Notes under the pieces: generated by a model
Database searches by the model: none
The model's input: only the letters and a program-made list of their open reading frames with translations
What the model was told of the DNA's origin: nothing
Position numbers and translations under genes: made by a program
Shown here: positions 46,111 to 57,924 of the stretch, piece by piece
Layout of the letters: each line of letters opens with the position of its first letter
Numbering within the stretch: the stretch's first letter is position 1
Origin: Podocnemis expansa
Taxonomy: Eukaryota > Chordata > Testudines > Podocnemididae
Reading direction: 5' to 3'
Assembly: GCA_007922195.1 (NCBI GenBank)
Contig: ML681971.1
Span: 3,236,700-3,300,699, forward strand
DNA length: 64,000 bases

Positions 46111-46411
46111 TTACTCTTATTACATTTGCTTTTTTGTTGGCTTTGATTATAAATATATATAAGTCCCTGTATAAACAGGCCCAAGGCCTTGGCATCTGTT
46201 AAAATAACAAACAGAGAACCTGACCAGTCAACACAATATGATAGCAAAAGAGTGAGAGCAAATACATAGTTCAGATTAAAAGTACAACTTTCTATAGCAT
46301 CCATGTTTCTTTTGAAAATTGTTTTTTGTTTTTTTTTTGGTCATGGTGTATGTAATGTACCTTGTAACGTTTATCTTCTTTATTAGTACTGGTTTCACAG
46401 AAACTAAAGAG

Positions 46412-46545
46412 GCAGCTGTTAGTCTAGTTCAAGACTGACAAAGTCAAACAAATCTGACAAAGTGGCATTTTCTCCCGTGAAAACTCATGCAGTAAATAAA
46501 CTTGTTAGTCTGTAAGTGCCACAGGACTCCTTGGTTGTTTTACAG
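46412..46545. repeat. Palindromic repeat fragment (see 9515)
   Basis: It contains gctgttagtctagttcaaga, the mirrored gaaaactcatgcagtaaata, and gccacaggactccttggttg at its right end. The middle is deleted. Confidence 0.7.
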
Positions 46546-46934
46546 AAATTAAAATTGACTTAGAACTGAGGGAGTGTAAATTCTTAAGGAACTTACCTGC
46601 TGACGGAAGCAGTAAGCTGTGCAAGGTCTAGTTCCCGGGGTGATGTGTGATGAGGTCCAAAGCAAGAACATCTGATCACTTGCTTTTAATCCAGAAGTGT
46701 CTGTAAACTACCAGGCATGAACCATTCGGGTTAGAAACCTAGAAGTTGCTAAAGTAAACACCTTTGAAGTAGAATTTGCACTAGAAATACAGGCAACTAA
46801 GCTATGAATCAGGATGAAATGAAGGAAATCACTGCTCTGTCTGACCACCGTAATCTTTTCATTAGAGATCCCTATAGACATATGCAGAGTTGCCACCTCT
46901 TGTGATTTTATTATGAGTCTTTAAGTTTCAGCGG

Positions 46935-47205
46935 GGTAACCTGTATTAAGCTAGTTCATCGAAACAAACAAGGAGTCCTGTGACACTTATACTGGTGCAT
47001 TGCATACAGTAACAAATTTATTTATCACATGAGCTTTTGTGGAAGAAAAGATTTAACTTTCTCAGATGCTTGAAGATGGGAAACTTACAGATTTCTGTAA
47101 GTTTCCCATTTTTAAGTGTCTGATGAAGTAGGGTTTTCTCGCATGAAAGCTCATGCAATAAATAAATCTTTTAGTCTTTAAACATGCCAGAGGACTCTTT
47201 GCTTT
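46935..47205. repeat. Palindromic interspersed repeat (see 9515)
   Basis: Both halves are present: aaacaaacaaggagtcctgt, atttatcacatgagctttt, then tctgatgaagtagggttttc and gaaagctcatgcaataaata. The centre has a short palindrome (gggaaacttaca mirrored by tgtaagtttccc). Confidence 0.75.
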
Positions 47206-47409
47206 TTTGTCAAACTTGTGATATTTGGTGTTTCCTTAAAGCACAGCAATGGAGTTATGTGAATGCATGATCATCTCAGTTTTCATTTAAAACAGAAAGT
47301 CACTTTCCAGCCCTTGTCTTTGTTGAAAAAAACTTGGAAGCATGATCATAGTGCACCTGGAAGGCTCCAAAATCAGAAGACAAATAAAAAGACCTCCAAA
47401 TGTTTCTTT

Positions 47410-47432
47410 AAAAAAAAAAAAAAAAAAAAAAA
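47410..47432. repeat. Poly-A run
   Basis: 23 consecutive A residues. Confidence 0.95.
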
Positions 47433-47699
47433 TCTCATGACTTAAACCAGTCTCCTGATTTTAGATGCCTAACTCATGATTTTTGAGCTGTCGGGGTTAG
47501 CAGTGCTGCATAGGGCCTATTCCTCAAGTAATGCTGAAGAAAGATGTGTTGTAGTTCTAGCACAGGCTTGGAAATCAGGAACCATCTGAATTCTAGTCTT
47601 GGCTACATTGCTGGTTCTCTCATCCTAGCCTCATCTAAGACTCCAGCTTGTACTTACTTAACCCAATCCCTGTTCAGAAAAGCACTTGAGCATATTTAG

Positions 47700-47880
47700 T
47701 GGTTTGTTGAATAGGGATGATGGTCACTAACCTTTGAGCCTGACTTCCCCCATCACTACAAAGGGGCTAATAATACTTATTAACCTAACTCAGGGGATGA
47801 GAGGTAGATGACTCACCAGTGAGTCATCTACCTAAAGCAGTTTGAAGATGAAAAGCATTATGAGAACACTAAATGTTACT
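47700..47880 (+). repeat. MIR-like SINE remnant
   Basis: It contains the weak core cactacaaaggggctaataat followed by gaagatgaaaagcattatg, in the order of a plus-strand MIR tail. It is interrupted by a perfect hairpin at 47802-47833. Confidence 0.45.
47802..47833. repeat. Perfect 15-bp hairpin
   Basis: aggtagatgactcac and its exact reverse complement gtgagtcatctacct are separated by only ca. Confidence 0.95.
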
Positions 47881-48398
47881 GTGACTGTTTCAGATATAGT
47901 TTGCTAAAAAATTATGTACGTCTAATGTTGTATAGCTTCAAGACATATCTGTTCCTTTTATTCCACCTTTGGAGACCTCCACTCTGTGCATTTCGTTGCC
48001 ATTAATCCAAGCCACAGCCAGGTATTTCAGGTTACACTGTGATTCTGATTCTCACATTTCAGCCTTTTACTAGGTAAAAGGCCTGTGTCATTTCCCACAT
48101 TTTTGTGCAGAAGGGATGGTGGGAAGAAAAGTTCTCTCTTAATTTAGTAGAAAGAAACAAGGAGCCATGACTTCATTGTGTCTGTTTCTAAAACTCAGCT
48201 AAACCTCAGTTTAAAGCAGAGAACAAAAGAGATTAAAACAGATGCAGACTTGCTTGCAAGCCATCCAGTAATCAAAATTAAGGGTCTGTGGGGGATTAGA
48301 ACTACAAGCCCCTATGAGTTCACCTTGGTATTTCACATTTGTTTGTGGTTGCAGTTGCAAGGTCTCAGGCCCAGAGCAAATTTTTTGTGGGGGAATGG

Positions 48399-48424
48399 AC
48401 ACACACAGACACACACACACACAC
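48399..48424. repeat. AC microsatellite
   Basis: A dinucleotide run of acac type, with one g interruption. Confidence 0.9.
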
Positions 48425-48849
48425 GCCAACGACTTTACAAGTTGATGGGATTTCAGAAATGTCAAACTATTGTGGACTAAGTTCAGTATTCTCAGCTAGT
48501 AGTTTTGGTTCTACAAATAGGTCGTCTATTTAAAAATATAAGAAAAATTGAAGACACATGTTGTTTATCCGATCATGATTCACAGCATCTGTTGATGGTC
48601 TGTAGAAATAGATAGCTCCTTAAGGAAAGGAAATGTTACACTCCATATGGCATTGGCTATTTTAATGGAGAAAATCATTAAACTGCTGCTCTAGGATGGT
48701 AGATTTACCCTGAGATTAAATGTGCTGGTTCTGTTGCTGGACACCCAGACTTGTGTAGTAAAGCAAGTTTAAAGGATGGTTATGAGATAATTTACATGCA
48801 TGTAAGTGATCTCACTGAATGCTTCTAACGAGTGTTTGGTTTTTTGCAG

Positions 48850-48957
48850 TTCCTACGTCTCCACCAAAGGACGTGACTGTGGTGAGCAAAGAGGGAAAAC
48901 CCAGAACCATAATTGTAAATTGGCAGCCTCCATCTGAAGCTAATGGCAAAATTACAG
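48850..48957 (+). CDS. NEO1: NEO1 exon: first half of FNIII-6
   Basis: This 108-nt exon after tttttgcag completes the split valine and encodes [20 protein letters not shown] then [15 protein letters not shown], ending at phase 1 before gtacag. The strand-B Trp is present. It differs from human, as I recall, by a single conservative Lys to Arg. Confidence 0.97.
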
Positions 48958-49824
48958 GTACAGTTTGTCTGTGATCCTTTGTCCTTTCTTTTGGTGTAGA
49001 GAGCTTTGGAGGGTAGATGAAAGATACCAAATCAACAACAGATTGGACATCCTGTGTAATGCAGTCTCATGGACCATATCCTCTTTATTAATCACAAACC
49101 CATCCAGGACTATCTTATTATTCTCTTGGATCTCAAATTAACTGTTTACTTTTCCATCTGCTGGAGATGAGCTTTGAAATTTTCAACCCACTACTGCTTT
49201 ACGTTTTAGAGGAAAGTGTTGGCATTACTGATATCTACATCAAGTACATATCACTGTAAAAGAAGAACCTGGGTCTGTAAAATTATGAAAGGTCAAATGA
49301 TCATTTTAAATACTTTAGAAAACATCATCTTCCCTATATTGCACAATCTTAGTAGCAAAATTTCAGAAACACACTTTCCCAATTAGACTGGCCTGTAAAT
49401 ATTTTATTCAAGTGATACTTTGCCCCAATTCTTGGCACATTGGCTGTGGTTTGAACCTAGCATGCATTGATGCTGGAGGATTTCTCTGTGTGCAGTGCAG
49501 TGCATAAATGGCCTACAAGCATGACTGGGTATCTTTGCACCTTTGTAGTCCAAAGGCTCTTGAATGGCCCCTGTTGATCATTGAAGCTAGCTGCTCCGAA
49601 TTGCACCTTGGATCTGGGCAATTGTTTCTATACCTAAGAACTCGGTGCAGGCAAAATGTCTCCTGGAGGGAGGGAAACAAAAATATCCCCTAATATTAAT
49701 AAAATATTGTAGAATTTAATTTTGTAGATGTGGATGAAAATATAGAGAGGTGTAAAGAGGGGTGGTAATTCAAGAGATGAGGCAATAGTTCTTCAGCTCC
49801 ATGTAGCTCCAAAGCTTGTCTCTG

Positions 49825-49915
49825 TCAGCAAGAGAAGTTGGTCCAGTGAAAGATATTGCTTCACCCACTTTGTCTGTCTAATGTCCTGGGACCAGCATGG
49901 CAGTAACAACACTGT
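49825..49915. repeat. Fragment of the 8558-8673 element family
   Basis: The sequence agaagttggtccagtgaaag, then atattgcttcacccactttg and gtctgtctaatgtcctggga, is the inverted counterpart of the element at 8558 (taatatcttttattgaacca). Confidence 0.6.
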
Positions 49916-50389
49916 GAACGGTTCTATATACATACACCTAGCTAGAGAGTGCATGATGATGTGGTGAATAAATGTTCATCTCTGAGAGCTGCCAGGGCAC
50001 ATCACTGCTTTTGGGATGTCCATGTGCTTCTGCTTGGCTGAGGGCGATTTAGAAAAGCAGAGGCCTTTGGGGTTGTGCCAAGTGCCATTCACAGATAGCC
50101 TGTTCAGCATTAAATCTGTAAAGAGTATTCAGTTCCACCTGTCCTCATTTCTTACCTGTCTTAGTTAACTACAGACTTCAGAACTGTACATGGAGAGCCC
50201 TTGATCTATAACAACCATAGCTGTTTTGATACCATTGCCCTATGTTTGCCTGTTTTCAGTTCCCTGTCCACTACAGGTCATCAGTATTGCATAGGCAGAT
50301 TATTTAGTTGGTGCTCAGGGCTGAGGGCTTGATTTTGTGCTCTGGCTAACTCTGACAACAAGGCAGAATTCAAACAGCATATGCTAGAT

Positions 50390-50694
50390 CAGGGGTCTGC
50401 AACCTACGGCTTTTTGGCTGCCCCCTTGCAGCTTTGGGCCTCCTCTTGCCACCATGGGACTCTGCAGGCAGCCCACACCAGGCTCTGGGCTCACTACCAC
50501 CACCAGGAAATCCTATGGGGGACGCACTCCTGATTCCAGGCTCTTCTCCCCACTTCCCCTGCCAGGGAACCCTGCTGCAGGCACCCTTGCTCAGCTCCCA
50601 CCACCAGGAGGCCTCGCCCACTGCGGCTCTCAGAACACATGGTTATTGAAGGAATTTTTTTTAAATGTCTCATCTTTTGAGTTGCTGACCCCTG
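50390..50694. mobile_element. hAT miniature element with GC-rich interior
   Basis: The ends caggggtctgcaacc and gttgctgacccctg are inverted. Flanking octamers tgctagat and ttctagat match at 7 of 8 positions. The interior is GC-rich and produces spurious open frames on both strands. Confidence 0.8.
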
Positions 50695-52712
50695 TTCTAG
50701 ATAGCAGTAAGGCATATTTTATGCCTTGAACCAGAAAAATGGGGAGACCTAAGTGAGTTGTTTCAGAAAACCTTTGGAATGGAGAGTCCAACTGAAAGAG
50801 CTTTGAGAGAGGAAAATTGTAACATCCATTTCAGTAACTCTTTAAAAATACATTATGTATCATATGGTCTGATAACTTGGGGCCCTGCACAATGAGCTGA
50901 AAGTGCTGTGTATCCTTTGTGAAAGATGAAGCTCCTCACATTGCAATAGTGCAAGGCTCTTGTTTCTAGCCTTCATACTCATGCACTTTAAATCTCTTCT
51001 TATCTAAACTGGTCTCAGTCTGAAAATTGGTTACCCCAGATTTCATCACTTGTGAATTCATGCCAATAAAATCTTTATGCCAATCCATCAAGTGTTCCAT
51101 GTGTGCGTATGAGAGAGAGACTTAAATTTTTAATCCAAATTTGCCATGAAAATGTGCCTATCCAGGCATCACACTGCTTCTCCACTCTTATCACGATGAA
51201 GATAATGAAAAAAAAAATGTTTGCTCACCTGGATTAAGTAGAATTTTGCAAAACTAAGCTTTATTTACCATTGTTTGAATGTGTAGTGATCACAGCTGAA
51301 TGTTTTAAAAATTGTTTTGTTATAACATGTTTGCAATCACACTGTGAAAGAGAATCTGATAAAGTAATTGCGTTCTGCAAAGCGTTAGAATTCCTTTATA
51401 TGCCAGTTGCATGCCAATTCCACACATTTTACAAGAACATGTGAGTAGGCTGCCCTCTGGTGGATTGAGTAGAAAAGAAGATACTGATTAGCTCAGGGGC
51501 CTTTTGTGCACTGAGGGAGGCAGGGTTTTGTGGAAAAACAGTACATGATCATCCCATTAAAGACTGTATCATAAATAATGTACACACCCCAGAAGAGTGA
51601 ATTGAGGTTACACAGGCAGCCTTCTTTGTAACATCCCCTAACTTCTGTGACTTGGTTTGCAACCATAATAATGTCCTTTTGACATAACTTTAGGTTTCTC
51701 ATATGCAAATAAAGATTAAAGAGTTCAATTTTGGGTTCCTCATGCCTTTGCTGTACAATAATTGAAAAATACTAACCAATTAATAGAGATAAAAATCAAC
51801 ACAGTTGTCTTAAATTGCATTAGTCTCTGCGTTTGACTGCCACCTTTGCTTGGAGCAGGTCATAATCTGCATTGCATTGGGAATAGATGTGGGTGGAGCC
51901 AAAGTTCCATCCAGTTCTCTTCTTTGTACTCACTCATCTGCATGGGAGAAGAAATAGAATATATTGCACTGCCTGGTAGTTTTCCACACCCAAATCCATG
52001 GAACAGAGGTAGCCCATGCAAGAGAGAAAGGGGACACCATATGTCCCTTTTGGGCAGGTGCTGAGGGCTACTGGTGGTCTAGCCCTGTGTGTGTTAATCA
52101 TTGCTTAATTTAAGCCATTGTCTCTGTCCCATTGACTGTCATTAAATATGTTATATATTATAAACATTTTTGCCACTTCATCGTGATCCCATACACACAG
52201 TATGTTTAATAAAATAGAGTTGGTGTAATAGATCTTTATAGACGGTATGCAATTCTCTTGTAGTCTTTCTCTTTGTTAATGTGAACTGAGAGATAGCAAA
52301 GTTTTAACTACTTAGAATATTTTTTTTACTTTCAAAGTTACTATTTTTCTTTAAAGTACAAGGAGGGAATATTTTTATAACAGTCCTCAAATTATTATTT
52401 TAAACTATTTTTATGTGTTTTGAAAAGAAGATGGAAATAATGGAATCCTTCATAACTGAAAATAGGATAATTTTGATATTTTAATGGCATTGTTATACTT
52501 CACTTACACATTTTACTTGGGATATGTATCTAATTTTTATGCATGTCTGTATATTGAAACAAATGAGGTTAGGATTCCCAAAAGCCCCTCACTGGTTTAG
52601 GAGCACAAATTCCATCAAAAGTATGTAAAACTTATGTCCCTGAGTCATTTAAGGTGCAACAAAAATCCAACCCTTAATGCATAAATTTAATCTCATTGGT
52701 ACCTCTGAACAG

Positions 52713-52907
52713 GATACATCATTTACTACAGCACAGATGTGAATGCTGAGATACATGACTGGGTCATCGAACCTGTGGTGGGAAACAGATTGACCCACCA
52801 GATCCAAGAGTTAACCCTTGATACACCATATTACTTCAAAATCCAGGCCCGCAACTCCAAGGGCATGGGGCCTATGTCGGAGGCAGTACAGTTCAGAACA
52901 CCCAAAG
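52713..52907 (+). CDS. NEO1: NEO1 exon: rest of FNIII-6
   Basis: This 195-nt exon after tgaacag encodes [40 protein letters not shown] and [20 protein letters not shown] to FRTPK, ending at phase 1 before gtaaag. It appears identical to human neogenin over its whole length as I remember it. FNIII-5 and -6 form the RGM-binding unit. Confidence 0.98.
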
Positions 52908-54532
52908 GTAAAGTCTCTTGTCTGTTCTCCAGCATTTCCTGTAATACCTGAAAGGAAAGCAACTGGAAGCATTAACTCTGCATTGAATATGAAGTGAGGA
53001 GGAGAAGATGGAGTTTGATTAAGGAAAATATTTTCTCTTCCCTTTTCAGGCAGCTCTTGGCTAGAACAAACACAAAAACCAGGTTATGCCCATACACTTG
53101 TGGGGATTTATTTTTAAATTAATGATTGGTCTATATGTCATCAAGTTGTTCTTACATGAACAGTGCCATAAGTGAGTCTCAGAAAAATTGACCTCTAGTT
53201 GCCTAAAGCCTCTGGTGCAATATATTGTCTCTGCCCGTGATGAAGCAGCACAGGCAGTAAGATTTGCAGATAAGTCCTTCTTGTATTGATGGTCTGTGAC
53301 AATTATATGTTAATGTGATGGATGATATAATATGAACAAGCATGACATAGCTGCCTCTTTAATTCACTGATGCTTGTTCATGGGTAACTAGAGAATGTGT
53401 CGAACAAGACACTGAAAATATGTACCAATTAAGGTAACAAGGTGAAATTTTTTATAGGATGCCTGGTAACATAGATAATATCTGTAAAGAGAGGTGAAAA
53501 ATAACTTTGCAAAAAAGGTATGTGTTGATTTACTATCTAGGGCTATGTCTGCATTGGGGGCTATTTTAAGTCAACTTCACAAAGTCAACTTGGGGTATGT
53601 CTACTTTTGGCTCAATCCCTGCCCCCTTACCTACTCTGTGGCATGATCAGGCTCTGGGGCCCTGATCCGGCCCTAGGGCCCAAGCCAGCTCCTGCCATGC
53701 AGCAAGGGGCTGGCAGCCGGTTCCTGCAGCCTATGGAGAGAGGCTCCCAGCCCCTCTCCACAGGCAGCAGAGGCTGGCAAGCAGCCAGGGCCACTTGGAG
53801 TCGGCTCCCGCCCTAGCCGCTTGCAAGAAGCCAGGGTAGGAGTTGGCTGCTAGTCCCTGCCGCCCACAGAGATGGGCTGGGAGCCTGATCTGCTCCCCAG
53901 CTCCTTGCTGCAGGCTGTGGGGGCTAGGAGCCAGCTCAGAGCCTGATCTGGCTCCAAGCTGCGTGTGCTGCCGTAAAAGCAGCTTGGAGCCTGGTCAGTT
54001 TCAGAAGCTCCTCGCCCGTGAAATTGACCAGGACCCCAGCTGTCTGCCCATGGCTTAAGCAACTTGAAGCCAGATCGGGCTCCCAGCCCCTCTCAGCAGG
54101 CAGCGAGAGCCATCTCAAAGCCCCCACTGCTTGCTGCAAGCGGCTGGGAGCCACATCTGGCTCCCACCCGCTTGCGAGTCGCCACTGGGGCCAGATCAGG
54201 CCCTGGGGCCAGATTGGGCTCTGGGAGCCTGACTGGGGCCAGGCCCAGGGCTTCTTGCCCCGTAAAGTCAACTTAAAAGCTTAAGTCAACTTAATAAATT
54301 CTAAATATAGCCCTGGTTTTCCTTAAGTCAGCTTAAGCTCCTAGTGTAGACATAGCCTAGAACTGTTATTTCCATGTCAGTGATTGAGTTTAAAAACGGA
54401 AGTTAATCTCTAGCTAGTTTTTTTTTTTCCTGCTGTGTGAAGCCCTTTGAATACTGCCTGTCACTTCTTCAGGCTTAGTGATCTTTCTCTTATATATTGT
54501 TTTTTCTTCCTCCCTTGTGCTTGGCCTGGTAG
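52908..54532 (+). other. NEO1: NEO1 intron between FNIII-6 and the juxtamembrane linker
   Basis: A 1.6-kb intron, half of which is the GC-rich inverted-repeat element at 53537-54360. 52910-53530 shows nothing recognisable. Confidence 0.9.
53537..54360. mobile_element. Terminal-inverted-repeat element with GC-rich repetitive interior
   Basis: The ends ctagggctatgtct and agacatagcctag are inverted, each followed internally by aagtcaact or aagtcagctt words. The interior is a run of loosely repeated units built from gagcc-gatc-ggctcc and tgctgcaag words, with no credible protein. The tetranucleotide ctag lies at both limits. A similar GC-rich block lies at 62880-63060. Confidence 0.6.
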
Positions 54533-54565
54533 CTGAATCCTCAGATAAAATGCCTAATGATCAAG
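54533..54565 (+). CDS. NEO1: NEO1 microexon in the juxtamembrane linker
   Basis: A 33-nt exon after cctggtag encoding AESSDKMPNDQ, phase 1 at both ends, before gtaaat. It matches human ADSSDKMPNDQ as I recall. Because its length is a multiple of three with equal phases, skipping it would remove 11 residues cleanly; an 11-residue alternative segment at this place has been described for neogenin, to my recollection. The linker is close to the membrane, where ectodomain shedding occurs. Confidence 0.93.
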
Positions 54566-54638
54566 GTAAATGAATGGACATTCTTTCTCCTATATTCCAT
54601 CTCTTTCACACACTGCTGCATTTCTTTTCCATCTGCAG

Positions 54639-54728
54639 TTCCGCTTGTTAAAGGAGACGCATCAGCTGCTCTAAATGTAACTTATGGAGCTATTAATAGA
54701 ATAACTAGACATTTTATGTGGAGTTTAG
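54639..54728 (+). other. Candidate in-frame cassette exon (90 nt)
   Basis: A strong-looking acceptor (ttcttttccatctgcag) is followed by 90 nt without a stop in the frame set by the microexon, then gtatca as a weaker donor. The phase is 1 on both sides, so inclusion would add 30 residues (starting VPLVKGDASAALNVTYG) without disturbing the reading frame. It lies only 73 nt after the microexon, close to the minimum intron size. I do not recall such an exon in mammalian NEO1; it may be chance. Confidence 0.25.
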
Positions 54729-56164
54729 GTATCAGGAATTTGATGTGATCTCCATAGTCAGATGCCACATGAGGGGAGAAGTGGGTTGTGCCAGAGTTGA
54801 ATCATTCTGTTGGAAAGGATTTGGATGAGGTGATAGTCCCAGGAGACGGAGATAGATTTTCAGAACTCTTGCCAGATTAGCACAAGTGCCATTTTGTGAT
54901 CTCTACATCTATAATTATTTTTGCAGTAAATAAAAGTAGACCTAGTCTTTTTCAGCTTTCTCCATGAGAGATTCTGCCTGTTGGGTCATTCAGAGATCAA
55001 GCTTCACAAGGAGTGCTATAGCTTTAGCCACTCAAAACTTTTGTTTCCTAACTTGACAAATGTTAAATTTGAGCTTGCTGTGAGGAGTTGAGAACTATGG
55101 TGAATTTTTAGGGCCAATTTTGCTTTCTTCCAAATAAGGGAAACTCGTCAATAATAGGGAAAGAAATATATTTTAGTGTTTGTGAAGGAATAAGTTTAAA
55201 GGGATCCTGGCAACCAATTTATATGTGTGATTAAAGCTACATTGAAGTAAAAATGTGTTAGATATTATAAATATCTATTTTTAATCCATTACAGAGAAAT
55301 ATTTTGTAAACACTATTTATTTTACCTGTTCCAAACCAAACAGTGATGACTGGGCAGCTGAGGAATAAATTCTTATCCAGCCTTTGGCTGAAAAAATCCT
55401 GGCAGCTGTCCCAGTCTCTATCCCAACAGGATGGGAAAGACTAAAACTTTGTGTTTTACTTAAAAGATGCTGCACTATCTCTTTTGAACTGCTCTTTTAA
55501 CCTCAGCTCTGCACATAAGCCTTCAAGTCCTTAATACAGCATAAGGATCCTACAGAAGCAGAGTTTTCTTACACTAACATTTTCTTAATGTTCATAAATG
55601 CATGGAACTTTTAATTCAAAAATGCATTTATCAAAAATGGGATATGTTTCTTTTATAATTTCTGTAACTACAAAAGGGCTTTGAAAGGGTTAGCTAGGAG
55701 CAATGGGTGGAAAAAAAGGAAAACAAGCTGAACAACAGAAAAAATTCTTGAGAAGATGTGTTAGACTGTGGAATAGGATCTTGTGAGGAGTGAGCGAAAA
55801 AGCAGTGGACTCAGTCTCTGACCCCTCTGTTTCTTCTTATTTATGGCTTAGTCACATATTAATTGTATGTTATCTCAAAATACATTTTGAGTCTCTTTCC
55901 CATAGTGCTGCTTCTTATGTACATAATACAATACCTTGCCCCTCCATCCTTTTCTCCCTTGTAGAGCATGTGTGGACACACAGTAGAACAGTTTCCACGT
56001 TGAAGCTGTCCTTGTGTTTGCACTTTAGTCAAATAAAAGCCATGAGATTGCTGAAGTCTTTGTCTTCTAAAGAGCTGTCTATTATTAGAAGACTCCCTAT
56101 CTAGCCACATACAAAATATAAATGATGTCATAATCTTCTTTTGGATGAACTAAATAAAAGAAAT

Positions 56165-57275
56165 TTCTTTAGTCCTCAGTGTAAGAGAGGTACCAAGACC
56201 CTGCTCATTCTTGTTTTTTCTGAACACTTTCCAGTTCATCATCATTCTCTTTAAAGAGTGAACACCAGAATTTACCACACTATTCCAGGAATGGGGTAAA
56301 ATTTTCAAAAGAAGCCAGTGTCTCATTGGCTGTTGATGAGATGCAGCATCCAAAGTGCCTACATCACTTCTGAAAATTTGACTGTACCTCCTAAATTATA
56401 TAGGCACGTCTGAAAATGTTAACCTAGTCTCAATGCTGTATTCCATCATCACCTCATCTTGTGTTAACTCTGCTCAGCACTGCAAAGCACCAGGAGCCCA
56501 TGCTCAGCTGGTTGTTCACCATTATCCCTACATCCCTTTCAGAGTCACTGCTTTCCAAAATATAGTCCCCTGCCTCTCTCTGATGTTGTTTCTTAATGTA
56601 TGATCTTGCACTTGGCTATACTAAAGTGCATATTGATCGGGTGAGCCCAGCTTACTGAGTGATCCACATTGCTCTGTAGAACTGACCTTTTCTTATTATT
56701 TACCAGTTAAAAGTTTTCAAAATGTTTCTTCTAGGTAATTGATAATGATGTTTGATAGCACTGAAATAAGAACAGTTCATTGCAAGACCCTATTAGAAAC
56801 AGCCTGTTTGAATGATGATTCCCACTACAAGGTTTTATATCTATCAGTTATCCAGTTTTTAATCCATTTAATGTGTGCCTAATTAGTTTTGTGTATTGCT
56901 AACTTGTATCAGGATGTTGTTCAGTACTAAGTAAAATATCTTACAGAAATCTATGTATATTATGTCTGCATTAGTATATTTATCATTTACATTTGTAATC
57001 TGATCCAAAAAACTGTATTGTTTGCCCAGACCTGGTTTCCACAGAAGTGTTGATAGATGTGAATCTTCTAATTCTTTAATGATTACATTCCATATCAGCC
57101 TTTCCATGATTTTGCCCAGGTCCAATGTCCTCATATTTGAGGTCCCTTCCAACCCTATGATTCTATTCTATTGTATTCTATTCTATATTACCCTGGACAT
57201 CACATTTACCCTTTTAAAATACTGGCACATTAACTTTTTTCCTAGTTCTCTGAAGCTTCCCCAGTGTTCCTCAGT
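56165..57275 (-). mobile_element. CR1 LINE fragment, reverse strand
   Basis: The sequence follows the antisense of a bird/turtle CR1 RT region (for example catccctttcagagtcactg, cagttatccagtttttaatc and catttaatgtgtgcctaatt). Minus-strand frames encode pieces such as KIMERLI and YIDFCKIF. It is heavily mutated and contains a nested CR1 tail at about 57131-57187. Confidence 0.75.
57131..57187 (+). mobile_element. Tiny CR1 3' tail nested in an older CR1
   Basis: The words gaggtcccttccaaccctat and gattctattctattgtattc are the end of a CR1 element with its terminal microsatellite, in plus orientation. They interrupt the minus-strand CR1 fragment, whose sequence resumes at accctggacatcacatttac. 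Confidence 0.65.
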
Positions 57276-57297
57276 GTGTTCAATATCAACATCACCG

Positions 57298-57409
57298 ATC
57301 TCCCGTCCTGCTGGCTGCAGAAGGGAGCCACTGTCTAGGAACCCACGTGGAGAACATAGGGCTAGAGGATGCATGCAGTTTCCTTGCTGCAGCCAGTGGG
57401 ATAGGAGAT
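57298..57409. repeat. Inverted repeat with 23-bp arms
   Basis: atctcccgtcctgctggctg-cag at 57298-57320 pairs with ctgcagccagtgggat-aggagat at 57387-57409, with a few mismatches, around a 66-nt loop. Confidence 0.7.
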
Positions 57410-57924
57410 CAGGAAGAAGGCAGCCTCCTCATTGAACTCCTAGCTTGCTGCACCTGGGGCGGGGAGGGGTGCTCGTGGAGCAGCCAGACCTACCATGCTT
57501 GAGGAGGGGCATGACTCTAAAACTCAGTGCCTTCTGGTTTGTCATCCACCAAAACTTAGCACCCAGGCAATGTGCTTCTGTGCATTCACGTCACTCATCT
57601 GCACTCATGCTTTGTCTGTCATCCCCTAAACACGGTACTCTGTCCTGAACCGTAAGGAGTTTTTAGGTGTGTTCTTTTTGATAGGCAGACCAGAAGCTGC
57701 TAGACTTGTTCTCTTAACCTCCACTAAAAAGATTTTTCTAACTGCCATGACTGTCCCAGGAAGCAAGGGGGATATTCCAAAAATATCACCTTGCAGGCTT
57801 ACATGAACAAGCAGCGGCTGACTGTGTCTCAAATACACTTCTGTAGTCTCGGTATTTCTGCCTCATAACCTGGCTTGTAAGTATGGTGCCGGGAAGAGGA
57901 ACTCAGCATGTTATTAAGTTCTAA

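Larger units (their letters stand above)
45259..48849 (+). other. NEO1: NEO1 intron between FNIII-5 and FNIII-6
   Basis: It holds a SINE/LINE-like fragment (45909-46110), two palindromic repeats (46412-46545, 46935-47205), a poly-A run, a MIR-like stretch with a perfect hairpin (47802-47833) and an AC microsatellite. 45260-45900 and 48430-48840 show nothing recognisable. Confidence 0.9.
48958..52712 (+). other. NEO1: NEO1 intron within FNIII-6
   Basis: A 3.8-kb intron. It holds a miniature-element fragment at 49825-49915 and a hAT element at 50390-50694. Nothing recognisable in 48960-49820 and 50700-52710. Confidence 0.9.

Noticed and set aside
53607..54284. Several open frames of 70-110 codons in the GC-rich element
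   Set aside because: Repetitive Ser/Leu/Pro/Arg-rich translations on both strands, produced by tandem units inside an inverted-repeat element.
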